Below, one piece after another: positions 25,900 to 33,601 of a DNA stretch of 64,000 nucleotides; position 1 is the first letter of the stretch; every line of letters starts with the position of its first letter. Under the pieces are notes generated by a model that saw only the letters and a list, made by a program, of their open reading frames with translations, was not told where the DNA came from and did not search any database. Source of the stretch: UBA6623 sp965238125 (GTDB lineage Bacteria; Acidobacteriota; Terriglobia; Bryobacterales; UBA6623); assembly GCA_965238125.1 (NCBI GenBank), contig OZ250179.1:434001-498000 (forward strand). The letters are read 5' to 3'. A program made the translations under genes and the position numbers.

Positions 25900-28014
25900 C
25901 TACCCAAATACGTAATAACTCAACATCACAATCACGCCGAGCACGATGACGAAGACGTAGTTCTGCACCAGGCCGGTCTGGAACATTCGCGTTGGGTAGC
26001 TCGCGAACTTCACCAGAAAACCAGTCAGGCGCACCGCGCCGTCGACGATCCAGGTGTCCCACCAAATGCTCAACGTCGAGATGAAGCGCGTCAACCAGGC
26101 CGTCCCGTTGACGCCGCCGTCGACCACGGCCAAGTCGAAATCGCTTAATTTTTGTCCGCCGCCCTTGGCGAAGCCGTCGACAAAGGCCGCGCCGTAAACC
26201 TCGTCGACGTAATACTTGTTCATCAGGACCGGGTGCGCGCGGCCGAGCATGCGCTGCATCGGGTCGCCCTCGGTCTTGCGGTCGAAGGTCTTGCGCGCGA
26301 AAAGAATTCCGCCCACGGCCAGCCCGACCGAACAGAACATCAGCAGCCATTCCATCGTTGTGTCGTGGTGCTCGCCTTCCCCGGCGGCAACCGCTGCGGT
26401 CGAGGGATCAAGCCAGTGTTCGAGGCTGGGCAACATTTCGTGTACGGGGCCGAAGACCACCGGCGTGCCGATCCACCCGGCCAAGATGCTGCCCGCCGCC
26501 AAGACCATCAACGGCACCGTCATCGTCTTGGGAGACTCGTGGACGTGCTCGGCCACGTCGGGCTCAACCCGCGAGACGCCGTGGAAGGTCATGTACATCA
26601 GCCGGAACATATAAAAGGCCGTCATGCCGGCGGTGATGAGTCCAAGCATCCAAAGCCAGCGGAAGTCGCCGGCGTGGGCCGAAAACGACTTCCACAGGAT
26701 TTCGTCTTTCGAGAAAAAGCCCGCCAAGCCCGGGATGCCCGCTATCGCGATGGCCCCGATCCACATGGTGCGGTAGGTAATCGGTATCTTGTCCTTGAGC
26801 GCGCCCATCTTGCGCATATCCTGCTCGCCGCCCACCGCGTGAATCACCGAACCCGAGCCCAAGAACAACAGGGCTTTGAAGAACGCGTGGGTGTAAAGAT
26901 GGAAAATGCCGACCCAAAAGGCGCCCACGCCGCAGGCCAGGAACATATAACCGAGTTGGCTGATCGTCGAATACGCCAACACGCGCTTGATGTCGTTTTG
27001 CACCAGGCCGATCGTCGCGGCGAAAATCGCCGTCAACGCCCCGACCACGGCGACGATCAACATGGTCTTGGGAGCAAGCACATAGATCTCGCTCGACCGC
27101 GCCACCATGTAAACGCCGGCCGTCACCATCGTGGCCGCGTGAATCAAAGCGGACACCGGGGTGGGGCCTTCCATCGCGTCCGGCAACCAGACGTAGAGCG
27201 GAAGCTGTGCCGATTTGCCCGTCGCTCCGATGAAGAAGAACAAGGTAATCGCGCTCAGCACGCCGAAGCTCGCCGTCTCGGCCGTGAAACCGCCCGCCGC
27301 GAGCGCTGGCCCTATTTCGGTGAATTGCAGCGTTCCGAGCGTCGAGAACGTCAGCAGCATCCCCAAGATGAACGCGGCATCGCCGATACGGTTCACCAGA
27401 AACGCCTTCGTCGCCGCGTCGGTCGCCGACTTTCGATGGAAATAGAAACCGATCAACAGATAGCTACACAAGCCGACGCCTTCCCATCCGACGAACAGCA
27501 ACACATAGTTGTTCGCCAGCACCAGCATCAGCATGAAGAAGATGAACAGATTCAAATACCCGAAGAAGCGGTAGTAGCCGCCGTCATGGGCCATGTAGCC
27601 GATCGAGTAGACGTGAATTAGAAAGCCGATGCCGGTGACGACAAGAATCATCACCGAGCTGAGCGGGTCCAGCAGAAAGCCCCAGTCGGCGGTGAAATCG
27701 GCGACGCCGCCCGACGCGACAGCTGATTTCAGACCCGCCAGCCAGGTGTAAACGACGACTTCGTGGCTGTGTCCCTCGACGCCCGTCAACTGGATGATCG
27801 CGGCGACGGAAAACAGGAACGATATCAACACCGCGCCGGGGCAAATCAGACTGACCAGCTTGTGACCGGCGGATTCCTCGTGCTCTGGGTCGCCGTGGTC
27901 GTCATGCCCCTCGGCGTGCGCGAGTTGGGGATCAAGCCGACGCCCGAAAAGGAGCATCAGCAGAGCCCCGGCCAGCGGGAAGAGCGGAATCAGCCATATG
28001 TTGTCGAGAAACAT
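25900..28014 (-). CDS. nuoL: NADH-quinone oxidoreductase subunit L
   Basis: NuoL (704 residues) is the distal antiporter-like subunit with the lateral helix that braces the membrane arm. Seen: VLLFVGWEGVGLCSYLLIGF (conserved Glu), IGATGKSAQLPLYVWLPDAM (Lys), GPTPVSALIHAATMVTAGVY (His pair), QNDIKRVLAYSTISQLGYM, and the C-terminal LMFCSVGLAVGGILFA before the long lateral-helix region. A His-rich acidic loop (AHAEGHDDHGDPEHEES, about residues 33-49) replaces the usual short first loop and could bind metal. The gene ends four bases before the repeat block; 76 bases separate it from nuoK. Confidence 0.95.
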   Translation of the reverse strand: MFLDNIWLIPLFPLAGALLMLLFGRRLDPQLAHAEGHDDHGDPEHEESAGHKLVSLICPGAVLISFLFSVAAIIQLTGVEGHSHEVVVYTWLAGLKSAVASGGVADFTADWGFLLDPLSSVMILVVTGIGFLIHVYSIGYMAHDGGYYRFFGYLNLFIFFMLMLVLANNYVLLFVGWEGVGLCSYLLIGFYFHRKSATDAATKAFLVNRIGDAAFILGMLLTFSTLGTLQFTEIGPALAAGGFTAETASFGVLSAITLFFFIGATGKSAQLPLYVWLPDAMEGPTPVSALIHAATMVTAGVYMVARSSEIYVLAPKTMLIVAVVGALTAIFAATIGLVQNDIKRVLAYSTISQLGYMFLACGVGAFWVGIFHLYTHAFFKALLFLGSGSVIHAVGGEQDMRKMGALKDKIPITYRTMWIGAIAIAGIPGLAGFFSKDEILWKSFSAHAGDFRWLWMLGLITAGMTAFYMFRLMYMTFHGVSRVEPDVAEHVHESPKTMTVPLMVLAAGSILAGWIGTPVVFGPVHEMLPSLEHWLDPSTAAVAAGEGEHHDTTMEWLLMFCSVGLAVGGILFARKTFDRKTEGDPMQRMLGRAHPVLMNKYYVDEVYGAAFVDGFAKGGGQKLSDFDLAVVDGGVNGTAWLTRFISTLSIWWDTWIVDGAVRLTGFLVKFASYPTRMFQTGLVQNYVFVIVLGVIVMLSYYVFG

Positions 28015-28090
28015 GAATTCGTTGAAATCGTTGCGCCTATTTCCGTTGATGCTGTCTTTCGAGCCGTTTACCCGTGATCCGTTTCGCCGA

Positions 28091-28399
28091 CTACCATCGG
28101 AGGATGTCTATTTCGTCGGCGTGAATCGTCTCTTTGTTGCGGAACAGCGCGATCAGGATGCCCAGCGCGACGGCGACTTCAGCAGCGGCCGCAGTGATGA
28201 CGAAGATCACGAAGACCTGCCCGTTGACGTTCTGCAGGTGATTGGAGAAGGCCACCAGGTTGATGTTGACGGCGTTGAGGATTAACTCGATCGACATCAA
28301 GATCACGAGCAGGTTGCGCCGGGTCAGCACGCCGATCGTTCCGATCAGCAGCAACGCCGTGCTCAAGACCAAGTAATGTGCGGTTGTCACCGGAAACAT
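28091..28399 (-). CDS. nuoK: NADH-quinone oxidoreductase subunit K
   Basis: The 102-residue, three-helix subunit has the two membrane glutamates of the family, in LVILMSIELILNAVNINLVA and in the third helix (TAAAAEVAVALGILIALF). They form part of the E-channel that links quinone reduction to proton pumping. Length and topology are normal. It lies 36 bases after nuoJ. Confidence 0.95.
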   Translation of the reverse strand: MFPVTTAHYLVLSTALLLIGTIGVLTRRNLLVILMSIELILNAVNINLVAFSNHLQNVNGQVFVIFVITAAAAEVAVALGILIALFRNKETIHADEIDILRW

Positions 28400-28435
28400 A
28401 AGAGAGCCTATTTGTTCCTCTCGCGCCCTTGCTTG

Positions 28436-28963
28436 TTACGATTCGCTCCGTGTTTTGGCCATCACGACCGCGCCGATCATCGCGACCAACAGCAAGATCG
28501 ACGCCAACTCGAAAGCCAGCAGGTATTCGGAAAACAAAACCTGCCCGACCGTCTCCGAGTTGTTCGTGAGGTCGCCGACCGCGGCCGGGGGGGGGGGCGG
28601 TTCGGCCAACGTGAACGCCCCCACGCCGCGCGACAGCAACACGCCGAGCAGGGCGGCCAGCACGCCGCTGCCGAGCAGGGCAAGCCATTTCTGAGAGGCG
28701 AAACGTCGCTGCCTAGATTCCTCTCCCACCGGCACGAGCATGATCACGAACATGTACAGCACCATGATCCCGCCGATATAGACGATGATCTGCACGCCCG
28801 CCAGGAACTCGGCTCGTTGCAACAAATACAAGCCGGCGACCCCCAGCAAAGCGGTGATCAACCACACCGCGCAATAGACGACGTTGCGCACCGTGATCGT
28901 CAAAATCCCGCCGATCAACACGATGCCCGCGAACAAATAAAATAAGACGCCGTCAAGCAACAT
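28436..28963 (-). CDS. nuoJ: NADH-quinone oxidoreductase subunit J
   Basis: The 175-residue subunit has five hydrophobic helices. ADH-arm-side signature: CAVWLITALLGVAGLYLLQR and GVQIIVYIGGIMVLYMFVIM, the conserved pi-bulge helix region, followed by EYLLAFELASILLLVAMIGA. Between helices 4 and 5 a Pro-rich loop EPPPPPAAVGD is encoded over an uninterrupted run of eleven C (G on the plus strand, 28588-28598). A one-base slip there would truncate the protein before its last helix. Otherwise the gene is ordinary. Confidence 0.94.
   Translation of the reverse strand: MLLDGVLFYLFAGIVLIGGILTITVRNVVYCAVWLITALLGVAGLYLLQRAEFLAGVQIIVYIGGIMVLYMFVIMLVPVGEESRQRRFASQKWLALLGSGVLAALLGVLLSRGVGAFTLAEPPPPPAAVGDLTNNSETVGQVLFSEYLLAFELASILLLVAMIGAVVMAKTRSES
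28588..28598. repeat. Mononucleotide run of 11 G/C within nuoJ
   Basis: Eleven consecutive G on the plus strand (C on the coding strand) encode the proline stretch of NuoJ. Runs of this length are prone to replication slippage and to sequencing error. Confidence 0.9.
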
Positions 28964-29068
28964 AGCTCGGCAAAAACCTTCTAAATCTCAGTTGGAATCT
29001 TCCAAGGATACATCAATGATCGCGACAGTCGGGGTTTCATGCGGGCGCCCGCGGCCCCGCACAATTCG

Positions 29069-29524
29069 CTAAAACTTGTACTCGGTCGGCAAGGGGCCTT
29101 CCTCGAGCATTTGGCGGTCCCAAATCGCCCCATGGCGAGTGAACGAAGCCAGCTCGAAATCCTGCGTCAACTCCAGCGCGTCCACCGGGCAGGCGTCTTC
29201 GCACAACCCACAAAACATGCAGCGCGAGATGTCGTAGGTAAAGTACGTCAGATCCTTGCGGCGAGTCTCTTTATTACGCTGCGACCCGACGACAATCAAC
29301 TCCTCGGGGCACGCCAACGCGCAGAGATCGCAGGCGATGCAAAGCGTCTGAGCGCTCTCGGGATGGACATTCAGGCGCGGAGCGCCGCGGTAGCGCTCGG
29401 CGACCTCAGGCCGCTCCCTGGGATACTCCTCGGTATAGACGAGTGAAGGTTTCTGGTTGCGGAACGTGACCCACAACCCCTTCAATAAATCCACCAGCAA
29501 GAAGGTTCGCAAGAACTGTTTCAT
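29069..29524 (-). CDS. nuoI: NADH-quinone oxidoreductase subunit I
   Basis: The 151-residue ferredoxin-like subunit carries clusters N6a and N6b: C62-x2-C65-x2-C68-x3-C72 in LCIACDLCALACP and C102-x2-C105-x2-C108-x3-C112 in CMFCGLCEDACPVDALEL. The N-terminal amphipathic helix (FLLVDLLKGLWVTFRN) and YPRERPEVAERYRG are typical. It relays electrons to N2 in the quinone module. It lies between nuoJ and nuoH but is separated from nuoH by a 340-bp composite repeat. Confidence 0.96.
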   Translation of the reverse strand: MKQFLRTFLLVDLLKGLWVTFRNQKPSLVYTEEYPRERPEVAERYRGAPRLNVHPESAQTLCIACDLCALACPEELIVVGSQRNKETRRKDLTYFTYDISRCMFCGLCEDACPVDALELTQDFELASFTRHGAIWDRQMLEEGPLPTEYKF

Positions 29525-29561
29525 TTTCCTACCTTATTCAACTGTCAAGACTTCGCCTGCC

Positions 29562-29901
29562 AAAAATTGGGAACGATCTCGTTTCCATGAATCCGCGGGT
29601 TCATGATACCGCCAGGAAAAAGGGCGTTGACGGGCCGAGGGGTCGGACGGGGACTTCCCGCCGCCCCTTCAGGGCTCTCCCGGGTGGGGCGGTTACCCAG
29701 GGTTCCGCCTTCGGCTCCACCCTGGGCTATGTTCCTGCCGCCGCTTCGCGGCTCAATGTGCTCGCGATCTTGTCGGACACAAACATAACGCACATTACTC
29801 TCGAAGGTCGATTTTCGGAGGAGTCGGCCGCGCACCGGCCCGGTCATTGATTCCATGCCGGTCGTTCGGTCGGTGCTCGGCAGAGTCCCCAATGTTTTCA
29901 T
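29562..29901 (+). repeat. Composite repeat, long form (copy 4), between nuoH and nuoI
   Basis: It begins AAAAATTGGGAACGATCTCG, has TTTCCATGAATCCGCGGGTT (29582-29601), a middle module with the stem CCCAGGGT...ACCCTGGG (29697-29726) and CCGCCGCTTCGCGGCTCAAT (29740-29759), then ACTCTCGAAGGTCGATTTTC (29797-29816) and CGGTCGGTGCTCGG...AGTCCCCAATG at the right end (29870-29895). The middle 95 bp match copy 6 (33475-33571) at nearly every base. It contains no gene. Confidence 0.8.
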
Positions 29902-29904
29902 CAC

Positions 29905-31086
29905 CTACGATCGCGTCCACAACAGCACAGCCGCGTTCACAATCAACGCCCCGATGCTGATCGGAATCAAAAACGACCACCCTATCCGCATGAGCTGGTC
30001 GTACCGGTAACGCGGGAACGTTCCGCGAAACCATATAAAGACGTAGACAACAAGAAATACCTTGAACAAAAACCAAAACAACCCGATGATGAGCGGGTTC
30101 ACCGCCGGGATCACGAACAGCAGGGCCAGCGCGAACATCCCGCCGCCCACAACGGCCATCACGGCTTTCTGCTCGATCAACATCAGCTTCATCACGCCGC
30201 GAACGCACATCAAGCCGAGAATCCCGAACACCGCGACTGGGAAGGCTTTGTCAAACACCAGCGCGAGCCAATCGACATTCGGGAAGGGCCGCAACCAACC
30301 ACCGAAAAAGACCGTCACGCCGATCGAGCTGATCACGAAGATGCCCGCGTATTCCGCCAGGAAGTAGAGAGCGAAACGGAAGCCGCTGAACTCGGTATGG
30401 AATCCGGCGACGATTTCCGATTCGGCTTCGGGCAAATCAAACGGCGCGCGGTTCGTCTCGGCCACTCCGGAGATAAAGAAAAGCACCGTCGGAACCAGCA
30501 TCAGCCCGTAATTGGAAAAGGCGATCCAAGAACCTTGCTCGAGTTGGCTGAGAACGATCCCCTGCATGCTCAATGTCCCGGCCACCATCAGCCCGGTTAC
30601 GACCGAGAAGCCGAGCGGCACTTCGTAGCTCACCATCTGCGCCGCCGAGCGTAGCGACCCGAGCAACGAATACTTGCTGTTGGAAGACCACCCGCCCAGG
30701 ATGATCCCCAAGATGCCCACCGACGACATCGCCAACACGAACAAGATGCCGATATTCACGTCGGCCACATAGAACTTGTCGCTCAACGGCAAAACGGCGA
30801 ACGCCGTCAAGGCGGTGACGGTCGACAGAATCGGCGCGAACCAGAAGAGCCACTTGTCGGCTTGGGCCGGGATCACGTCTTCTTTGAGCAGCAGCTTAAA
30901 GGCGTCGGCCAAGGGCTGCAGGAATCCGTACGGCCCAACTCGCATCGGCCCTAAACGCACTTGCAAATCGGCTAAGACCTTGCGTTCGAGCAGCACGATG
31001 TAGCCCGCTACAAACGGGAACAGCAAGACGATGATCGCCGTGAAGATGAACGGCGTGACGTAGGGATTGTTGAGCAGCTCTTCCAT
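29905..31086 (-). CDS. nuoH: NADH-quinone oxidoreductase subunit H
   Basis: NuoH (393 residues from ATG 31086) contacts the quinone chamber. Signatures: YIVLLERKVLADLQVRLGP, MRVGPYGFLQPLADAFKLLL, ETNRAPFDLPEAESEIVAGF (loop that closes the quinone site) and WFRGTFPRYRYDQLM near the end. The frame stays open to 31134, but those 16 extra codons (GWPRFFHF...) are the translated end of composite repeat copy 5, so ATG 31086 (MEELLNNPYVTPF) is preferred. The gene sits between repeats on both sides. Confidence 0.95.
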   Translation of the reverse strand: MEELLNNPYVTPFIFTAIIVLLFPFVAGYIVLLERKVLADLQVRLGPMRVGPYGFLQPLADAFKLLLKEDVIPAQADKWLFWFAPILSTVTALTAFAVLPLSDKFYVADVNIGILFVLAMSSVGILGIILGGWSSNSKYSLLGSLRSAAQMVSYEVPLGFSVVTGLMVAGTLSMQGIVLSQLEQGSWIAFSNYGLMLVPTVLFFISGVAETNRAPFDLPEAESEIVAGFHTEFSGFRFALYFLAEYAGIFVISSIGVTVFFGGWLRPFPNVDWLALVFDKAFPVAVFGILGLMCVRGVMKLMLIEQKAVMAVVGGGMFALALLFVIPAVNPLIIGLFWFLFKVFLVVYVFIWFRGTFPRYRYDQLMRIGWSFLIPISIGALIVNAAVLLWTRS

Positions 31087-31110
31087 CAAGCCATATTTCG
31101 TTCCCGAGAA

Positions 31111-31207
31111 GTGAAAAAATCGGGGCCAGCCCACTTCGCGCCTGGCGAGCCGTTTAGTTCAAAGAAGCTTTCACGCTCGGCGCTCGGTGCAGTCCCCATT
31201 TTTTCAC
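31111..31207 (+). repeat. Composite repeat, short form (copy 5), between nuoD and nuoH
   Basis: This 97-bp unit has clear inverted ends: GTGAAAAAATCGGGG (31111-31125) against CCCCATTTTTTCAC (31194-31207), one base shorter. Inside are CCAGCCCACTTCGCGCC and CACGCTCGGCGCTCGGTGCAGT, matching copies 2 and 7. It occupies the junction where nuoE, nuoF and nuoG stand in a complete operon. Confidence 0.85.
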
Positions 31208-31220
31208 AGAGCCCGGCCGC

Positions 31221-32333
31221 CTACCGGTCCACCTCGCCCAACACGATATCAATCGTGCCGATAATCGCCACCACATCGGCGATCAACGACCCGCGGCACA
31301 TGCGGTCGAGCGCCTGCAAGTTCACGAAAGACGGCGGCCTCACACGCACCCGGTAAGGCTGCAACGAGCCGTCGCTCACCACGTAGTATCCCAGCTCGCC
31401 CTTCGGCGCCTCAATCGACGCGTAGGCCTCGCCGATGGGCGGCTTGAACACCTTGCTGACCTTGCCCATAATCGGACCCGGCGCCAGCTTCTCGACCCCT
31501 TGGCGAATAATCCGCGTCGATTGTCGCATCTCCTGCATGCGAACCAAATACCGGTCGTAGGTGTCGCCGTTTTCCGCCGTCGGAATTTCGAAATCGTAGT
31601 TCTCATATCCCGAGTAGGGCAGCGCCTTGCGGATGTCCCATTTGACGCCCGCCGCGCGCAGCACCGGCCCGGTGACGCCGTATTCCTTGCACTCCTCGCC
31701 CCTAAGCACGCCGACGCCTTTCGTGCGGCCGACCCAGATGCGGTTGGTCGTCAGCAACTCTTCGTATTCGTCGACCTTGGGGTCGAACCAATCGCAGAAC
31801 TTGATGCAGTCTTGCTCGAATTTGTCGTAGGTCTCGTACTCCAGCCCGCCCACGCGGAACGCGTGCGTCGTCAGCCGCGCGCCGCAATACTTCTCAAAGA
31901 TCTTGAGAACTTCCTCGCGCTCGCGGAAACAGTAGAAAACCGGCGTAATCGCGCCGATGTCGAGGGCGTGCGTCCCCAACCAAAGCAAGTGGCTCGTAAT
32001 GCGGTTCAGCTCCGAGAGAATCACGCGCACGACCCGCGCCCGCTCGGGGACTTCAATCCCCGCCATGGTCTCGACGGCATGGCAATACCCCAACCCGTTC
32101 GAGACGGCCGCGACGTAGTCCATGCGGTCGACGTAGGGGGCGAACTGCTTATAGGTGCGGTTCTCGGCAATCTTCTCGACGCCCCGGTGCAGGTAACCGA
32201 TGATGCACTCGGTCCCCAGCACGCGCTCGCCGTCGAGCTTGAGAATGACCCGCAGCACTCCGTGAGTCGAGGGGTGCTGCGGCCCCATGTTCAAAACCAG
32301 TTCATTGGTTTCGAGAAAGGTCGCTTCCGCCAT
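31221..32333 (-). CDS. nuoD: NADH-quinone oxidoreductase subunit D
   Basis: The 370-residue NuoD lines the quinone-binding cavity with NuoB. It has NMGPQHPSTHGVLRVILKLD (catalytic His/Gly loop at the start), GYLHRGVEKIAENRTYKQF, RADYVAAVSNGLGY-type helix, RGEECKEYGVTGPVLRAAGV and the typical end GTIDIVLGEVDR. It is slightly short at the N terminus but complete in its core. Its start overlaps the last base of the nuoC stop region (both at 32333), so the pair is coupled. Confidence 0.96.
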   Translation of the reverse strand: MAEATFLETNELVLNMGPQHPSTHGVLRVILKLDGERVLGTECIIGYLHRGVEKIAENRTYKQFAPYVDRMDYVAAVSNGLGYCHAVETMAGIEVPERARVVRVILSELNRITSHLLWLGTHALDIGAITPVFYCFREREEVLKIFEKYCGARLTTHAFRVGGLEYETYDKFEQDCIKFCDWFDPKVDEYEELLTTNRIWVGRTKGVGVLRGEECKEYGVTGPVLRAAGVKWDIRKALPYSGYENYDFEIPTAENGDTYDRYLVRMQEMRQSTRIIRQGVEKLAPGPIMGKVSKVFKPPIGEAYASIEAPKGELGYYVVSDGSLQPYRVRVRPPSFVNLQALDRMCRGSLIADVVAIIGTIDIVLGEVDR

Positions 32334-33142
32334 TACTGCCCACTCTCAATCTGAAGGTTCTCGCGAACCCAATCCTCATCCTGCTGGATGATCGAATAGT
32401 CTTTGCGGAGCGGATGTCCCTGCCATTCCTCGGGAAGCAGGATCCGCGTCATATTCGGATGCCCGTCAAAGCGAATCCCGAACATATCGAAGACTTCGCG
32501 CTCGAGCCAGTCTGCCGTGATATGAACGTTGACGGCGGTTTGCGCGTTCTCGTCCTCGGCGGCGCGGGCCTTGATGCGGACGCGTTCATTGCTCGCGAAC
32601 GAATAGAGATTCCAAATCAACTCGAAACGCTTTTCCTGCTTGGGGTCATCGACGGCGGTAACGTCCACCAAGTAGTCGAAATCTTGCTCGGTCTTTAAGT
32701 ATTCAATGATGGAAACGGCGGCGTCGAGGTCGGCGATGAGGAAATTCTGCGAGCGATAGCTCAGGAACTCTCTGATCTTGTCGCCGAAACGCTCTTTCAG
32801 CGCATCCACCAGGGGGCCTACCCAGGGCTCGGTCTCCATGACGGCCGGCTTCTTGGCGGGCTTTTTCGGTGGAGCGGGCTTGTCTTCGGCTCTTGCGGCG
32901 GGGGCGGTGACGGCTCTTGCGGCGGGGGCGGTTTCCGCGTGGGGCTTCACCGGGGGAGCATCCGATGCCGCAGCGGCGGGTTTGGCGGCCGACGGATCAG
33001 CCACGGGCTTGGGCGCTGATTCCGCGGCGGGTGGGGTCGTGTCGGCATCCGGCGCGGCCGGAGACGCGGGTTGCTCGGCGTCGGTCGGCTTGCCGGCGTC
33101 GGAATCGCCGCCTTCGCCGCCTGGCTTGTTCTCGTCTTCCAT
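32333..33142 (-). CDS. nuoC: NADH-quinone oxidoreductase subunit C with disordered N-terminal extension
   Basis: The C-terminal ~165 residues are a normal NuoC: FLIADLDAAVSIIEYLKTEQ, LVDVTAVDDPKQEKRFELIW and the hallmark LEREVFDMFGIRFDGHP with RILLPEEWQGHPLRKDY. Before it comes a ~105-residue extension of Pro, Ala, Asp, Glu and Lys with an internal duplication (TAPAARAVTAPAARAED), predicted to be unstructured. ATG 33142 has no strong alternative: an internal Met (AVMETEPWVGPL, about residue 105) could give an ordinary-sized protein. It is the first nuo gene here; no nuoA or nuoB precedes it. Confidence 0.92.
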   Translation of the reverse strand: MEDENKPGGEGGDSDAGKPTDAEQPASPAAPDADTTPPAAESAPKPVADPSAAKPAAAASDAPPVKPHAETAPAARAVTAPAARAEDKPAPPKKPAKKPAVMETEPWVGPLVDALKERFGDKIREFLSYRSQNFLIADLDAAVSIIEYLKTEQDFDYLVDVTAVDDPKQEKRFELIWNLYSFASNERVRIKARAAEDENAQTAVNVHITADWLEREVFDMFGIRFDGHPNMTRILLPEEWQGHPLRKDYSIIQQDEDWVRENLQIESGQ

Positions 33143-33384
33143 GTATCACTCTACCTCAGAGGACCCGTGCGGACACACTAACCCGCTTCTCACCGCCTGA
33201 CGGGCCTCTCGTACACTTTGCGTCGCCACGCGACGAGAAAAGCGGGCTAGAACCCGACCCAAGTTGTCGCGAGGGAACTTACGTGTTTATCACACCGACA
33301 AATAGGGTGTCAATCGAAGCGGTCGCGGAGGAAGGGCGAAGGGGACCGAGGTATCGGGTCAGCGGCGAATTTCAACCCGCGGAG

Positions 33385-33579
33385 GAGTCCGTTTCCATGA
33401 ATTGCGGGATGCATGATACCGCCATGAAAATGGGTGCCGTGAGGCGTTCCTGGCGCCCTTTCAGGACTCACGCGGGTGGGGATTCTACCCAGGGTTCCGC
33501 CTTCGGCTCCACCCTGGGCTATATTCCCGCCGCCGCTTCGCGGCTCAAGGTGTGCGCGATCTTGCCGGACATGAACCTA
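33385..33579 (+). repeat. Composite repeat, long form (copy 6), left part, split by an IS
   Basis: GGAGTCCGTTTCCATGAATT (33384-33403) and GCATGATACCGCCATGAAAA start the shared module, followed by ACCCAGGGTTCCGCCTTCGG (33488-33507) and CGCCGCTTCGCGGCTCAAGG, ending GGACATGAACC-TA at 33579 where the IS begins. The sequence resumes after the IS at 34673. It lies upstream of nuoC. Confidence 0.8.
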
Positions 33580-33601
33580 CTGAGTCTCGCATAATATACT
33601 G

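Noticed and set aside
26152..27621. Long plus-strand frame of 489 codons opposite nuoL
   Set aside because: It is an antisense shadow of nuoL, produced by high GC at third positions; its product is Arg/His/Gln rich with no recognisable motif.
31087..31134. Extended nuoH start at 31134
   Set aside because: The added codons are the translation of the repeat end; ATG 31086 aligns with the family start.
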